Below, one piece after another: positions 23,484-32,744 of a stretch of 64,000 nucleotides of DNA. The stretch covers positions 62,001 to 126,000 of the forward strand of contig JAJXYN010000012.1 in NCBI GenBank assembly GCA_021780535.1, in the 5' to 3' direction. Below the pieces are notes generated by a model that saw only the letters and a program-made list of their open reading frames with translations, searched no databases and was not told where the DNA came from. The stretch is from a bacterium (GTDB lineage: Bacteria > Patescibacteria > ABY1 > JAGPKW01). How positions within the stretch are numbered: the stretch's first letter is position 1; every line of letters begins with the position of its first letter. The translations under genes and the position numbers were made by a program.

Positions 23484-25394
23484 ATGTTTTTTAATAGAAA
23501 AGACGCTGTTAAGAGCAATCTTTATGATAGAATTATAGAAAAACAACTTCAGATTTATTTTTTCTTTGAAAACGAAGAAAAGAAACTGGGAATTTTTAAA
23601 AAATTTGTTTTGAATAATAAATATTTATTTATTATTTTTTTGCAAAAAAGTAATAGTAAAAAAATTAAATTAAAAAATGAACTCAATACTATTATCAAAA
23701 ATGAATTAAATGTTGTTATTAATGATTTGCATAGTTATCAAAGTGAACTTGAACTTATAAAGAAAATTGCTATAGATTTTTTCCTTTTTGATAATAATGA
23801 TATTGATGTATATCTTGATATTTATATTGCCAGAGAGATATTCTTAAAACTTCATGAGTATTATTATAATTATAATAATAGAACTAAGTATTTGGAAGTA
23901 AACTATTGGTTAATAAGGATATCTTATGCAGTTTCTGATCAACTAAAAGGGTTAGAATATTATTCAAATGCTGATTATTATTTGAAATCTTCAGACGGAA
24001 GTGATCTTCTAGAAGAAGAAATTTATTTTATTATTAGAACCGTTGTTAATAAGACAAATATTCTTTCTCTCAGTGATGATGGTAAACGTAAGTTAATGAC
24101 TGAGTTTAAAAATCTTTTGGATATTTTTGAACGTTATGATTATTTAACTTCTGGCGAACTTGTTAACCGTGAGTTTTTAAACAGAATTAAGTCTATATTG
24201 TTTTCAAATATTGCTGATTCTGGTTTAAGTCTTGCTAGGGTTGGAAAATTGGATGATAAAAATGTTGAATTAGTTTTGATGTTTGCTACAAATGCTAAAA
24301 GATTTAGAAATCTTATGTCTAATAGTGATTCTATTTCTACAGCTGATATAGCACTTTCCGAAGCTATGTTTTATAATGGTAAGTATAAAACTAGAGAGGA
24401 ATACACAGAAATTCTTAGGGATTTTATAAATAAACTTGAATCGGATCATAAAGTTTCTGATAATACAAAAGAAGAATTAATTGTTTCTATTGAAGAATTA
24501 CTTTTAATTGAATGTCTTAGTAATAACGAGAACTCAAAGAAAAAGAAAAGAGAATTTTCTAAAAAATCTTTTGAACGAATATTTGGATATATTTCATCTG
24601 CTAAAATGTCTTTTGATGGAATGTTTTTCTTTAATTATGTTAAGATTTATGTTGAGATGGTTAAAGATTTCCTTGATGAGTTTGAAATAAGAGATGACAT
24701 AATGGACATTATATTTACTTGTGACAAAAGAACGTATCTTCATATTTTGGAAGTTGAATTTATAAGCAAACCAATAATTGAAGAATATATTGATGTTAAC
24801 CCAGAATCTTTTATTGGTGTCTTTGATTTTTGTAATAATGTTGAAGATGTATATAGAAATAGAAAAGTTATTGTTGATAAGATTTTGCTGGCAGTTTCTT
24901 TGCATGATACTGGCAAAATTGCTATTTCTCAAATAGTTTCAAAGTCTATAACATTAACTGATTATGAGTTTGGAACTATAAAAACACATGCTAAATTGGG
25001 TTATGATTTAAATATTTCGTTTTCTAAATTATCTGCTGTTGTTGCTTTGTGTCACCATAAACCTTATGATCTTACTTTAAAAGGAAGGGATGCTGGGTAT
25101 CCCGAATTTATCCCGGAGGAGCTTAAGAAGTATTTAATTGTTTCTCAAATTTGTTCATTAGCTGATTCTATATCAGCTGCTACGAGTGATGTATTGAGGG
25201 ATTATAGCAACCCTAAGACTTTACCTCAAATAATTGATGATATTAGAATGAAGTCTGGCACTATTTATAATCCTAAGATTGTTACTTGTTTTGATAATCC
25301 AAAAGTCGTTGCCAAGATACAGAATATTATTACTAGAGTTAGAACTGATAAAATATGGAAGGTTCTTGCTAAAAATGAAAAAATTAATTTCTAA
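23484..25394 (+). CDS. Divergent HD-GYP-type protein, 636 aa
   Basis: The C-terminal 170 residues follow HD-GYP order: SLHDTGKIAI near 473, KSITLTDYEF, THAKLGYDL, LCHHKPYD near 512, DAGYPEFIP near 537, LADSISAATS, and YNPKIV near the end. HD-GYP enzymes hydrolyse cyclic di-GMP; here GYP is kept as AGYP but the usual HHE/DG pair is changed to HHKPYD, so activity is uncertain. The first 450 residues are helical, TPR-like, without membrane segments, and may sense or bind a partner. AAGGAGGG 5 nt before the ATG fixes the start. It is a single-gene unit with a strong terminator. No GGDEF protein is in the window. Confidence 0.75.
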   Translation: MFFNRKDAVKSNLYDRIIEKQLQIYFFFENEEKKLGIFKKFVLNNKYLFIIFLQKSNSKKIKLKNELNTIIKNELNVVINDLHSYQSELELIKKIAIDFFLFDNNDIDVYLDIYIAREIFLKLHEYYYNYNNRTKYLEVNYWLIRISYAVSDQLKGLEYYSNADYYLKSSDGSDLLEEEIYFIIRTVVNKTNILSLSDDGKRKLMTEFKNLLDIFERYDYLTSGELVNREFLNRIKSILFSNIADSGLSLARVGKLDDKNVELVLMFATNAKRFRNLMSNSDSISTADIALSEAMFYNGKYKTREEYTEILRDFINKLESDHKVSDNTKEELIVSIEELLLIECLSNNENSKKKKREFSKKSFERIFGYISSAKMSFDGMFFFNYVKIYVEMVKDFLDEFEIRDDIMDIIFTCDKRTYLHILEVEFISKPIIEEYIDVNPESFIGVFDFCNNVEDVYRNRKVIVDKILLAVSLHDTGKIAISQIVSKSITLTDYEFGTIKTHAKLGYDLNISFSKLSAVVALCHHKPYDLTLKGRDAGYPEFIPEELKKYLIVSQICSLADSISAATSDVLRDYSNPKTLPQIIDDIRMKSGTIYNPKIVTCFDNPKVVAKIQNIITRVRTDKIWKVLAKNEKINF

Positions 25395-25411
25395 TTAATT
25401 TTTTGGTTTAT

Positions 25412-25438
25412 AGCTCGCTGAAATATGCGAGCTTTTTT
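25412..25438 (+). terminator. Terminator after the HD-GYP gene
   Basis: AGCTCGC (25412-25418) pairs with GCGAGCT (25427-25433), followed by T-run. Confidence 0.9.
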
Positions 25439-25536
25439 AATTTAATTATTAAATATAAGATTATTAATTAACAATAGACAATAAACTTTATAGATATTAT
25501 ACTTTAAAGATTATTAATTTGAATAAGTAAAAGAAA

Positions 25537-26703
25537 ATGAATATAGGTATTTTTACTGAAGCTTATTTCCCACAAATAAGTGGAGTAGCAACTTTGGTTG
25601 ACGTTTTAGATAAAGAGCTTACTAAACTCGGTCATAACGTTTATATTTTTACAAATTACTATCCTGATACTATTGATGAAAATAAAAATGTGTTTAGGCT
25701 TCCTAGTATTCCTTTTGTTTTTGATAAAGCTTGTCGTGTTGGTTCTTTCTATTCTCATAAGATAATGAAAGAGATTAAAAAAATAAAACTTGATGTTATT
25801 CACACTCATACTGAGTTTTCTATGGGGTTGTTTGGCAGGATAGTTGCAAAAAAACTTAAAATTCCAATAGTACATACTTATCATACGATGTATGGTGATT
25901 GGATAGATAGTTCTATAGGTAAAAATCCTGTTGGATTTGTTGCCTCAAATATAATATCTGACATTAGTAAGAAACATTGCAATTTTTGTTATAAGATTAT
26001 TGCCCCAAGTGGAAAAATAAAAGAAGTATTAGAAGGTTATGGAATTAAAAAACCAATAGAAATAATTTCTAATGGAGTTAATTTAGAACCTTTTATAAAA
26101 GCAAATGAAGAATACGATTTAGAAAAAATAAAAAAACTAAAAGAAGAATTGAATATAAATATTAATGATAAGATTTTATTAAATTTAGGAAGACAATCTA
26201 AAGAAAAAAGCGTGGATGTTATTGTAAGATCTTTACCAGAACTAATAAAAATTAGAAAAGATGTTAAATTTGTTGTGATTGGTGATGGTCCAGGAAAACA
26301 AGATTTAGAAAAATTAGTAAAAGATCTAAATTTAGAAAAGTATGTGATATTTCTAGGAAAAAGACCGAGACAAGATATAGAGAAATTTTATAAAATAGCA
26401 GATTTATTTATAACAGCTTCATTGTTTGAAGTTCAGCCAGTTACCGTTATAGAAGCGATGGCTGCTAAATTGCCGGTAATGGTTAAAAAAGATAAGGCTT
26501 TTGAGGGTGTGATTGAAAAGGATGTTACTGGATTTGTTTTTGAAAAAGATGAAGAATTGCCTTTGATATTGAACCAAATATTGGATAATAAACTTTTATT
26601 AAATACTATTTCTAATAATGCTTTTGAAAAAATAGGTAATTTTTCTTCTATTAATTTTACAAAAAATGTTGAGAGAGTTTATTTTGAGGCAATAAAAAAA
26701 TAA
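25537..26703 (+). CDS. Family 4 glycosyltransferase, diacylglycerol glucosyltransferase-like
   Basis: GT-B fold. The N-terminus NIGIFTEAYFPQISGVAT and VIHTHTEFSMGLFGR near residue 90 are typical of the alpha-monoglucosyldiacylglycerol synthase group, which glucosylates diacylglycerol in the membrane. Donor-site motifs: IISNGVNLEPF, LLNLGRQSKEKSVDV, and EVQPVTVIEAMAAKLPV (the E-x7-E pair). Full length (388 aa). A role in glycolipid synthesis is the best guess; the acceptor could also be another lipid-linked sugar. Confidence 0.82.
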   Translation: MNIGIFTEAYFPQISGVATLVDVLDKELTKLGHNVYIFTNYYPDTIDENKNVFRLPSIPFVFDKACRVGSFYSHKIMKEIKKIKLDVIHTHTEFSMGLFGRIVAKKLKIPIVHTYHTMYGDWIDSSIGKNPVGFVASNIISDISKKHCNFCYKIIAPSGKIKEVLEGYGIKKPIEIISNGVNLEPFIKANEEYDLEKIKKLKEELNININDKILLNLGRQSKEKSVDVIVRSLPELIKIRKDVKFVVIGDGPGKQDLEKLVKDLNLEKYVIFLGKRPRQDIEKFYKIADLFITASLFEVQPVTVIEAMAAKLPVMVKKDKAFEGVIEKDVTGFVFEKDEELPLILNQILDNKLLLNTISNNAFEKIGNFSSINFTKNVERVYFEAIKK

Positions 26704-26779
26704 TATTTTTTAATGCTTCTTCTTTTAAAATTAACAATTAAATATTATAATACTTAAATAACAAATTAATTAAAAAATT

Positions 26780-27397
26780 ATGAACAAGAAATTATTATTA
26801 CTTTCTTTGATTATTCCGGTTATATTTATGGCTGGATGTACTAATAGTAATAATACAAATAATTCTAATAATAAAATAACTAACGAGAAGATGATACAAC
26901 AACAAGATGTTAAAAATTCTATGGTTACTATAAATACAAATATGGGTGCTATTGGTCTTGAATTATATGCAAAAGATGCTCCAAATACCGTTGCTAATTT
27001 TATAAAACTTGCGAAATCTGGTTTTTATGATGGTGTTAAATTTCATAGAGTTATTGAAGGTTTTATGATACAAGGTGGCGATCCTTTGACAAAAGATAAT
27101 TCTAAAAAATCTTCTTGGGGTACTGGTGGTCCTGGATATAAGTTTAATGATGAAATTAATTCACACTTATTATTAAAGGGTGCTTTAGCTATGGCAAATT
27201 CTGGTGCTAATACTAACGGTAGTCAATTTTTTATAGTTACAGCTGATTCTACTCCTTGGCTTGATGGTAAACATACTGTTTTTGGTAATGTTACAAGCGG
27301 AATGGATGTTGTTATGAATATTGAAAAAGTAAAAACAGATAGTAACGACAGGCCATTGTCAGATGTGACAATAAATAGTATAAAGATAAATGAATAA
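26780..27397 (+). CDS. Cyclophilin-type peptidyl-prolyl isomerase lipoprotein
   Basis: A lipoprotein signal (MNKKLLLLSLIIPVIFMAGC, lipobox MAGC with Cys20), an Asn-rich linker, then a complete cyclophilin fold from residue 48. Active-site motifs: KFHRVIEGFMIQGGDP, GALAMANSG, TNGSQFFIVT, and WLDGKHTVFG. It would speed proline isomerisation of exported proteins at the outer membrane face. It lies 16 nt before asnS and probably shares its transcript. Confidence 0.93.
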   Translation: MNKKLLLLSLIIPVIFMAGCTNSNNTNNSNNKITNEKMIQQQDVKNSMVTINTNMGAIGLELYAKDAPNTVANFIKLAKSGFYDGVKFHRVIEGFMIQGGDPLTKDNSKKSSWGTGGPGYKFNDEINSHLLLKGALAMANSGANTNGSQFFIVTADSTPWLDGKHTVFGNVTSGMDVVMNIEKVKTDSNDRPLSDVTINSIKINE

Positions 27398-27413
27398 ATT
27401 TTAAATTAAAAAT

Positions 27414-28703
27414 ATGGTTTCTATTAAAGATATTCCTAGTTTTTTAGGTAAAGAGGTTTCTATTGCTGGTTGGGTCTCTAATTTTAGATCTTCTGGCAAA
27501 ATCATGTTCTTACAATTACGTGATGGTTCTGGCTTTATGCAGGCTGTTGCACAAAAATCTTCTTTTTCTGAAGAAGAATGGTTGAATTTAGAAAAAATTA
27601 ATCAAGAAGCTAGTATTGAACTTACTGGTATTGTTAAGGAAAATACTAGAGATACATTTGGTTTTGAACTTTCTGTTTCTAAGTTTTCTATTTTAAATTA
27701 TTCTAATGAAGATTATCCTATATCAAATAAGGATCATGGTGTTGATTTTCTTATGGATCATAGACATCTTTGGCTTAGATCTAAAAGACAATGGGCAATT
27801 CTTAGAATTAGAAATACTATAATAAATGCTACTTATGAATTTTTTAACAAAGAAGGATTTATTAAAATAGATTCTCCTATATTAACTGGAAATGCATGTG
27901 AGGGTACTACGGAACTTTTTGAATTAGATTATTTTGATAGACCAGCTTATTTATCTCAATCTGGACAATTATACCTTGAAGCTGCTATTTTTGGTTTTGG
28001 TAAATGTTTTGATTTTGGGCCAGTATTTAGAGCTGAAAAATCAAAAACAAGAAGACATCTTACAGAATTTTGGATGATGGATGCTGAAATGGCTTTTCAT
28101 GATTATATTGATAATATGAGAGTGCAAGAAAGTTTAATTTGTTTTATATTAGAGAAAGTTTTGAAAGATAATAGAAATGAGTTGCAAATATTAGAAAGAA
28201 ATGTTGAAATTTTAGAAAAGGTTAAAGCCCCATTTATAATTAAAACTCATAAAGATGTTGTAAAAGAACTACAAGAAATGGGTTCTGATATTAAAGAAGA
28301 TGATGATATGGGAGCTGATGATGAAACTATGCTTACTAAAAAATATGATAAACCTATATTTGTTACAAAATATCCTAAAACGGTTAAAGCTTTTTATATG
28401 AAAGAAGATCCAGAAGATTCATCTCGTGTTCTTTGTTCTGATTTACTTGCTCCAGAGGGGTATGGTGAAATTATTGGTGGAAGTCAAAGAGAAGATGATT
28501 ATGATAAATTGATTTCTAGAATAAAAGATCATAAGTTAGATCCAAAAACATTTGAATGGTATTTGGATTTGAGAAAATATGGATCTGTACCACATTCTGG
28601 TTTTGGATATGGACTTGAAAGAATAGTAACTTGGATTTGTGGACTTGAACATGTTAGAGAGTCTATTCCATTTGCTAGAACTATCCAGCGTTTAGAACCA
28701 TAG
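27414..28703 (+). CDS. asnS: Asparaginyl-tRNA synthetase
   Basis: Class II aminoacyl-tRNA synthetase, 429 aa. An N-terminal OB-fold anticodon-binding domain (VSIAGWVSNFRSSGKIMFLQ) precedes the catalytic core: motif 2 FRAEKSKTRRHLTEFWM and motif 3 GFGYGLERIVTWICGL. SQSGQLYLEAAIFGF and the RHLTEFWM form are typical of AsnRS rather than AspRS. It charges tRNA-Asn directly. Translation probably follows from the upstream cyclophilin transcript. Confidence 0.93.
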   Translation: MVSIKDIPSFLGKEVSIAGWVSNFRSSGKIMFLQLRDGSGFMQAVAQKSSFSEEEWLNLEKINQEASIELTGIVKENTRDTFGFELSVSKFSILNYSNEDYPISNKDHGVDFLMDHRHLWLRSKRQWAILRIRNTIINATYEFFNKEGFIKIDSPILTGNACEGTTELFELDYFDRPAYLSQSGQLYLEAAIFGFGKCFDFGPVFRAEKSKTRRHLTEFWMMDAEMAFHDYIDNMRVQESLICFILEKVLKDNRNELQILERNVEILEKVKAPFIIKTHKDVVKELQEMGSDIKEDDDMGADDETMLTKKYDKPIFVTKYPKTVKAFYMKEDPEDSSRVLCSDLLAPEGYGEIIGGSQREDDYDKLISRIKDHKLDPKTFEWYLDLRKYGSVPHSGFGYGLERIVTWICGLEHVRESIPFARTIQRLEP

Positions 28704-28812
28704 AACAAAATTAAAAATTGAAAAACTGAAAAATTCAAAACAATTTTAAATACTAAATTTTAAATTTTAAAACAAAATACAAATAATAGGTAGCGTTTTA
28801 AGATTTGGTCAG

Positions 28813-28842
28813 TTGACACTAGGGAGAATTTTATGATACAAT
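28813..28842 (+). promoter_or_regulatory. Promoter of the ribosomal protein/rpoA operon
   Basis: Consensus TTGACA (28813-28818), 18-nt spacer, TACAAT (28837-28842), about 70 nt before infA, leaving a leader that could carry regulation. Confidence 0.75.
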
Positions 28843-28911
28843 TTTGAGAATGCTTATTACATTACGACGTGAATTTTTAATTAACCATAAATTATACTAA
28901 TCTAAAAATAA

Positions 28912-29127
28912 ATGAGTTCAGGCGATTTTATTGAGGTTGATGGGGTAATAACTGAATTATTGCCAGCTACAACTTTTAGGGTGAAATTACCAGATGGGAG
29001 AGAAATCATAGCTTATCTATGTGGTAAAATGAGGAAAAATAATATAAAATTAATAGTAGGTGATAAAGTAAAATTAGAAATTAGTCCTTATGATTTAGAA
29101 AAAGGAAGAATTGTCTATAGAGCCTAA
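28912..29127 (+). CDS. infA: Translation initiation factor IF-1
   Basis: 71-aa OB-fold protein (GVITELLPATTFRVKLPDGR, then KLIVGDKVKLEISPYDLEKG). It binds the 30S A site during initiation. First gene of the S13-S11-S4-alpha operon, in the usual order before L36. Confidence 0.95.
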   Translation: MSSGDFIEVDGVITELLPATTFRVKLPDGREIIAYLCGKMRKNNIKLIVGDKVKLEISPYDLEKGRIVYRA

Positions 29128-29217
29128 AATTAAGCAAATATGTTTATTAACATATTGATTTATTTTTAAATTAATGTATAATTTTGTTTTATTGAATTGA
29201 TAATTAAATAAAAAACT

Positions 29218-29334
29218 ATGAAAGTTAGAGCTTCTGTGAAAAAAATATGTAAAGATTGTAGAGTTATCCGTAGAGAGGGTCGTGTTTGGGTTGTTTGTAG
29301 TAAAAATGCAAAACATAAACAAAGACAAGGATAG
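29218..29334 (+). CDS. rpmJ: 50S ribosomal protein L36
   Basis: 38 aa, MKVRASVKKICKDC start. The zinc-binding set C11, C14, C27 and H33 is intact, so this is the zinc-containing form. It lies between infA and rpsM as in most bacteria. Confidence 0.95.
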   Translation: MKVRASVKKICKDCRVIRREGRVWVVCSKNAKHKQRQG

Positions 29335-29340
29335 AATTTA

Positions 29341-29370
29341 GTGCCTAGTGCCTAGTGCCTGGTACCTAGT
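29341..29370. repeat. Tandem 7-bp repeats in the rpmJ-rpsM spacer
   Basis: GTGCCTA repeated about four times with drift (GTGCCTAGTGCCTAGTGCCT, then GGTACCTAGT). A related degenerate tract (CCTAATGCCAAGTTCCAAG) lies in the rplQ-rplM spacer near 32322. Function unknown. Confidence 0.7.
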
Positions 29371-29403
29371 AAATGAAGACTAAATAAAGTAATAATTAAA
29401 AGT

Positions 29404-29787
29404 ATGATTCGTATTTCAGGTATAATTTTACCAAACAATAAAAGAATAGAAGTTGCTCTTACCTATCTTTATGGTATTGGGCCTACAAGATCTAAACAAA
29501 TTTTAGCTGAATGTAATATTGATCCAAATCTTAGAGTTAAAGATGCTACAGAAGATCAAGCTAATGTTATTAGAGTTGCTACAACAAAATTTAAAGTTGA
29601 AGGCGATCTTAAAAAAGATATTTCAAGAAATATAAATTTAATGAAAGAAATTGGTTGTTATAAAGGATCAAGACATGCTAAAAGATTACCAGTAAGAGGT
29701 CAAAGAACGAAAACTAATTCTAGAACTGTTAGAGGTAATAAGAGAGGTAGTGCTGGAAGTGGAAGAGTGGCTGCTGTAAAAAAGTAA
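29404..29787 (+). CDS. rpsM: 30S ribosomal protein S13
   Basis: 127 aa. Typical helix-two-turns-helix (YLYGIGPTRSKQILAECNI) and C-terminal basic tail (LPVRGQRTKTNSRTVRG). It contacts the 30S head, P-site tRNA and 50S bridges. Confidence 0.96.
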   Translation: MIRISGIILPNNKRIEVALTYLYGIGPTRSKQILAECNIDPNLRVKDATEDQANVIRVATTKFKVEGDLKKDISRNINLMKEIGCYKGSRHAKRLPVRGQRTKTNSRTVRGNKRGSAGSGRVAAVKK

Positions 29788-29818
29788 TTTAAAATAATTA
29801 ACGTCTATACAAAATAAA

Positions 29819-30265
29819 ATGGCTGAAAAAGAAACAAAAAAAGTTGAAGCTAAAACATCTGCTTCAAAAAAACCTGTATCATCTACAAAGAAAGGTACTA
29901 AAAAAAGAGCTATAAAATTTATTAAAAAAGGTGTTGCTCATATTAACGCAACTTATAATAATACTATAATATCTATTTCTGATATGAATGGTAATGTTAT
30001 AGCTTGGTCTTCTGCTGGAATAAATGGATTTAAAGGGCCAAAAAAGGCTACTCCATTTGCTGCTTCTATAATAGTTGAAGATGTTTGTAATAAAGTAAAA
30101 AATTTTGGTCTTGAGGAAGTTAATGTTTTTATTAAAGGCGTTGGACTTGGAAGAGATGCTGCTGTGAGAGCTTTTAATGCTAATGGTATTAATGTTACAA
30201 GTATTAAAGATATAACTCCAGTTCCTCATAATGGTTGTAGAAAACCAAAACCAAGAAGAGTATAA
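29819..30265 (+). CDS. rpsK: 30S ribosomal protein S11
   Basis: 148 aa. The core AHINATYNNTIISISDMNG and the C-terminal TPVPHNGCRKPKPRRV are canonical. The first 35 residues are an added Lys/Ser/Thr-rich tail (KKVEAKTSASKKPVSSTKK) not present in standard S11, similar to other tails in this operon. Confidence 0.95.
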   Translation: MAEKETKKVEAKTSASKKPVSSTKKGTKKRAIKFIKKGVAHINATYNNTIISISDMNGNVIAWSSAGINGFKGPKKATPFAASIIVEDVCNKVKNFGLEEVNVFIKGVGLGRDAAVRAFNANGINVTSIKDITPVPHNGCRKPKPRRV

Positions 30266-30295
30266 TAAAGAAGAATTAAATTAATTATAAATAAT

Positions 30296-30892
30296 ATGGC
30301 GAATAAAATAGCTGCAAAAAAGACAAGAAGATTATTTGGGAAAAAAGGAAGCAAATCAGAAAGATTAAAAGCTGAAAGTGGCATCGTTAAAAGAGAATCA
30401 AAAAAAAGACTTACAGATTATGGTGAACGTTTTAAAGCTAAACAAGACTGTAAAAAAATTTATGGTTTAACAGAAAAATCTTTTAAAAAGTATTTTGATT
30501 TTGCTCAAAAATCTTCAGCTAATACAGAAGATATGTTTTTGATTTTGATTGAAAAAAGATTAGATAATACTGTTTTTGCGACTGGATTTTTTAAGACAAG
30601 AGCTATGGCAAGACAAGTTGTGTCTCATGGTCATGTTTTGGTAAATGGTAGAAAACTTGATATTCCTTCTGCTCAAGTAAAAATTGGTGAAGTTATAACT
30701 TTAAAAATAACTGAAAAATTACAAAAAAAATTAGAAGACGAATTTAAAATGGATAAAAAAGAAATCAAATCAGCTGACCATGTTTATTTTGAACCGTCAA
30801 AAATGGAAGCAAAAATTTTGAGAGATCCAGATGTAACTCCAATGAAAGAATTAGTAAATACTAGATTAATAGTAGAGTATTATTCAAGATAA
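30296..30892 (+). CDS. rpsD: 30S ribosomal protein S4
   Basis: 198 aa with S4 RNA-binding fold (LDNTVFATGFFKTRAMARQ, VSHGHVLVNGRKLDIPSAQ). No zinc Cys set in the N-terminus, so the zinc-free type. Primary 16S binder and assembly initiator; often an operon autoregulator, which cannot be judged here. Confidence 0.95.
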   Translation: MANKIAAKKTRRLFGKKGSKSERLKAESGIVKRESKKRLTDYGERFKAKQDCKKIYGLTEKSFKKYFDFAQKSSANTEDMFLILIEKRLDNTVFATGFFKTRAMARQVVSHGHVLVNGRKLDIPSAQVKIGEVITLKITEKLQKKLEDEFKMDKKEIKSADHVYFEPSKMEAKILRDPDVTPMKELVNTRLIVEYYSR

Positions 30893-30938
30893 TAATATTA
30901 TAAAATAACTATTTAAAAAAGATTTAATATAATAAAAC

Positions 30939-31796
30939 ATGGAAAACAACATCCTATTGCCAGAGAAATTTCAAATTATAGAAGACAAAAACAGTTTATA
31001 TTCTTTGGACTTGGTAATGGAACCTTTTCAATCTGGCTATGGCTTAACAATTGGTAATGCTTTAAGAAGAATATTACTTTCTTCTTTAGAAGGTTCATCT
31101 GTATTTGCTATAAAGATAAAAGGAGTAAAACATGAATTTGACACATTGTCTGGGGTTAAGGAAGATATGATAGAAATTATTATTAACACAAAAAACCTTG
31201 TTGTAAAATCATTTGCAAACGAACCTGTTGTTCTTGAAATAAAGAAAAAAGGTAAAGGTGAGGTTTTTGCTTCTGATATAAAAGCTAATGCGGATGTTGA
31301 GATTTTAAACCCAAATTTAAAAATAGCAACAATTACTGATTCTAGCACTGAAATAGATATAAAACTTTGGGTGAAAAAAGGGTATGGATTTTATCCAACC
31401 GAAGAAAGAAAAGAAGTTATAGATGAAGTTGGTGTTATCGCTATAGATGCTTTGTTCAGCCCAGTTGTGAATGCAAACTTTAAAGTTGAAAAAACTAGAG
31501 TTGGAGATATGGTTGATTTGGATAGAATTATTTTGTCTTTAAAAACAAATGGTTCTATTGGCCCAAGAAAAGCTATATTTGATTCATTGGATATTTTAAT
31601 GAAAAATTTAGAATTAATTAAAAACAATATCAACATTAATGATGACAAAGATGTTTTAGTTAGTTCTAAGAAAGTTGATCAAACTTCTGTAAAAAAAGAA
31701 AAATCTGAATCAAAAAAAGAAGAAAAGAAAACAATAAAAAAAACAACAGCCAAAAAAGAAGAACCTGCTGCAAAGAAGGCTAAAACTAAGAAATAG
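30939..31796 (+). CDS. rpoA: RNA polymerase alpha subunit lacking the C-terminal domain
   Basis: 285 aa against about 315-330 usually. Residues 1-230 are a normal alpha NTD (EPFQSGYGLTIGNALRRILL; SSLEGSSVFAIKIKGVKHEF), enough for dimerisation and assembly with beta and beta-prime. The alpha-CTD, which binds UP elements and activators, is absent. In its place is a Lys/Glu/Ala-rich tail of about 50 residues (EKSESKKEEKKTIKKTTAKK). Activation by alpha-CTD contacts should therefore not operate, unless the tail substitutes by binding DNA non-specifically. Confidence 0.95.
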   Translation: MENNILLPEKFQIIEDKNSLYSLDLVMEPFQSGYGLTIGNALRRILLSSLEGSSVFAIKIKGVKHEFDTLSGVKEDMIEIIINTKNLVVKSFANEPVVLEIKKKGKGEVFASDIKANADVEILNPNLKIATITDSSTEIDIKLWVKKGYGFYPTEERKEVIDEVGVIAIDALFSPVVNANFKVEKTRVGDMVDLDRIILSLKTNGSIGPRKAIFDSLDILMKNLELIKNNININDDKDVLVSSKKVDQTSVKKEKSESKKEEKKTIKKTTAKKEEPAAKKAKTKK

Positions 31797-31811
31797 TTAA
31801 TTTATTTTGAA

Positions 31812-32309
31812 ATGAGACATAAGAATAATAATAAAATTTTAGGTAGAGAAAAAGGACCAAGAAATTCATTATATAGAGCTACAGCCACTAATTTATTTAT
31901 TGCTGAATCTATAAAAACAACATTAGCTAAAGCTAAAGCTATTAGACCTTATACTGAAAAACTTATAACTAAAGCTAAAAGTGGTACATTGCATGATGTT
32001 AGAGAAGTTGTAAAAGAGATTCATGATAAAGATGTTGTTAAAAAATTATTTGGTGATATAGCCAAGAGGTTCACAAAAAGAAATGGCGGCTATACAAGAA
32101 TAATTAAAACTGGACCAAGAATAAATGATGGTGCAGAAATGGCAATATTTGAATTAGTTGAGAAAGTAGAAAAAGTAAAGCCAACAAAAGAAATTAAAAA
32201 AGCTGAAAAGAAGGCTGAAAAAGTTGGAAATACTGCAAGAAAAGTAGAAAAGAAAGCTGCTTTTAAGACTAAGAAGGCTACAACTAAAAAAGAAGAAGTT
32301 GGTTCTTAA
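31812..32309 (+). CDS. rplQ: 50S ribosomal protein L17 with basic C-terminal extension
   Basis: The first 115 residues are normal L17 (GREKGPRNSLYRATATNL; RPYTEKLITKAK; RIIKTGPRINDGAEMA). The last 45 form a Lys/Ala/Glu-rich tail (KKAEKKAEKVGNTARKVEKK), extending the protein to 165 aa. It lines the exit tunnel region of the 50S. Confidence 0.95.
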   Translation: MRHKNNNKILGREKGPRNSLYRATATNLFIAESIKTTLAKAKAIRPYTEKLITKAKSGTLHDVREVVKEIHDKDVVKKLFGDIAKRFTKRNGGYTRIIKTGPRINDGAEMAIFELVEKVEKVKPTKEIKKAEKKAEKVGNTARKVEKKAAFKTKKATTKKEEVGS

Positions 32310-32390
32310 TTATTTAAAAGTTCCTAATGCCAAGTTCCAAGTTGAATGAGGTTTGTGGAAGATTAGAATATTAATGTTTATTTAAAAAAT

Positions 32391-32735
32391 ATGATAGAAA
32401 GAAAAATACAAAAAATTGATGCGACTGATGTTTCTTTTGGAAGATTAGCTACTAAAGTGGCAAATATTTTGAGAGGAAAGATAAAAATTGATTACACTCC
32501 TCATATAGATAATGGTGATTTTGTTATTGTTGAAAATTTAAATTCAGTTAAAATAACTGGAGACAAAATGAACCAAAGAGAATATATCAACCATTCTGGT
32601 TGGATTGGTGGATTAAGAAAGAGATTAATGAAGGATGTTTCAAAAGAGGAAGCTTTTAAAATAGCGGTTTTTGAAATGTTACCAAATAACAAGACTAGAA
32701 AAGCTGTTATGAAGAGATTAAGTTTTAAAAACTAA
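32391..32735 (+). CDS. rplM: 50S ribosomal protein L13, short form
   Basis: 114 aa. Canonical segments: DATDVSFGRLATKVANILRG, YINHSGWIGGLRKR, and AVFEMLPNNKTRKAVMKRL. The C-terminal 25 or so residues of typical L13 are missing, in line with general trimming in reduced genomes. It binds 23S rRNA early in assembly. Confidence 0.94.
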   Translation: MIERKIQKIDATDVSFGRLATKVANILRGKIKIDYTPHIDNGDFVIVENLNSVKITGDKMNQREYINHSGWIGGLRKRLMKDVSKEEAFKIAVFEMLPNNKTRKAVMKRLSFKN

Positions 32736-32744
32736 AAAACTGAT

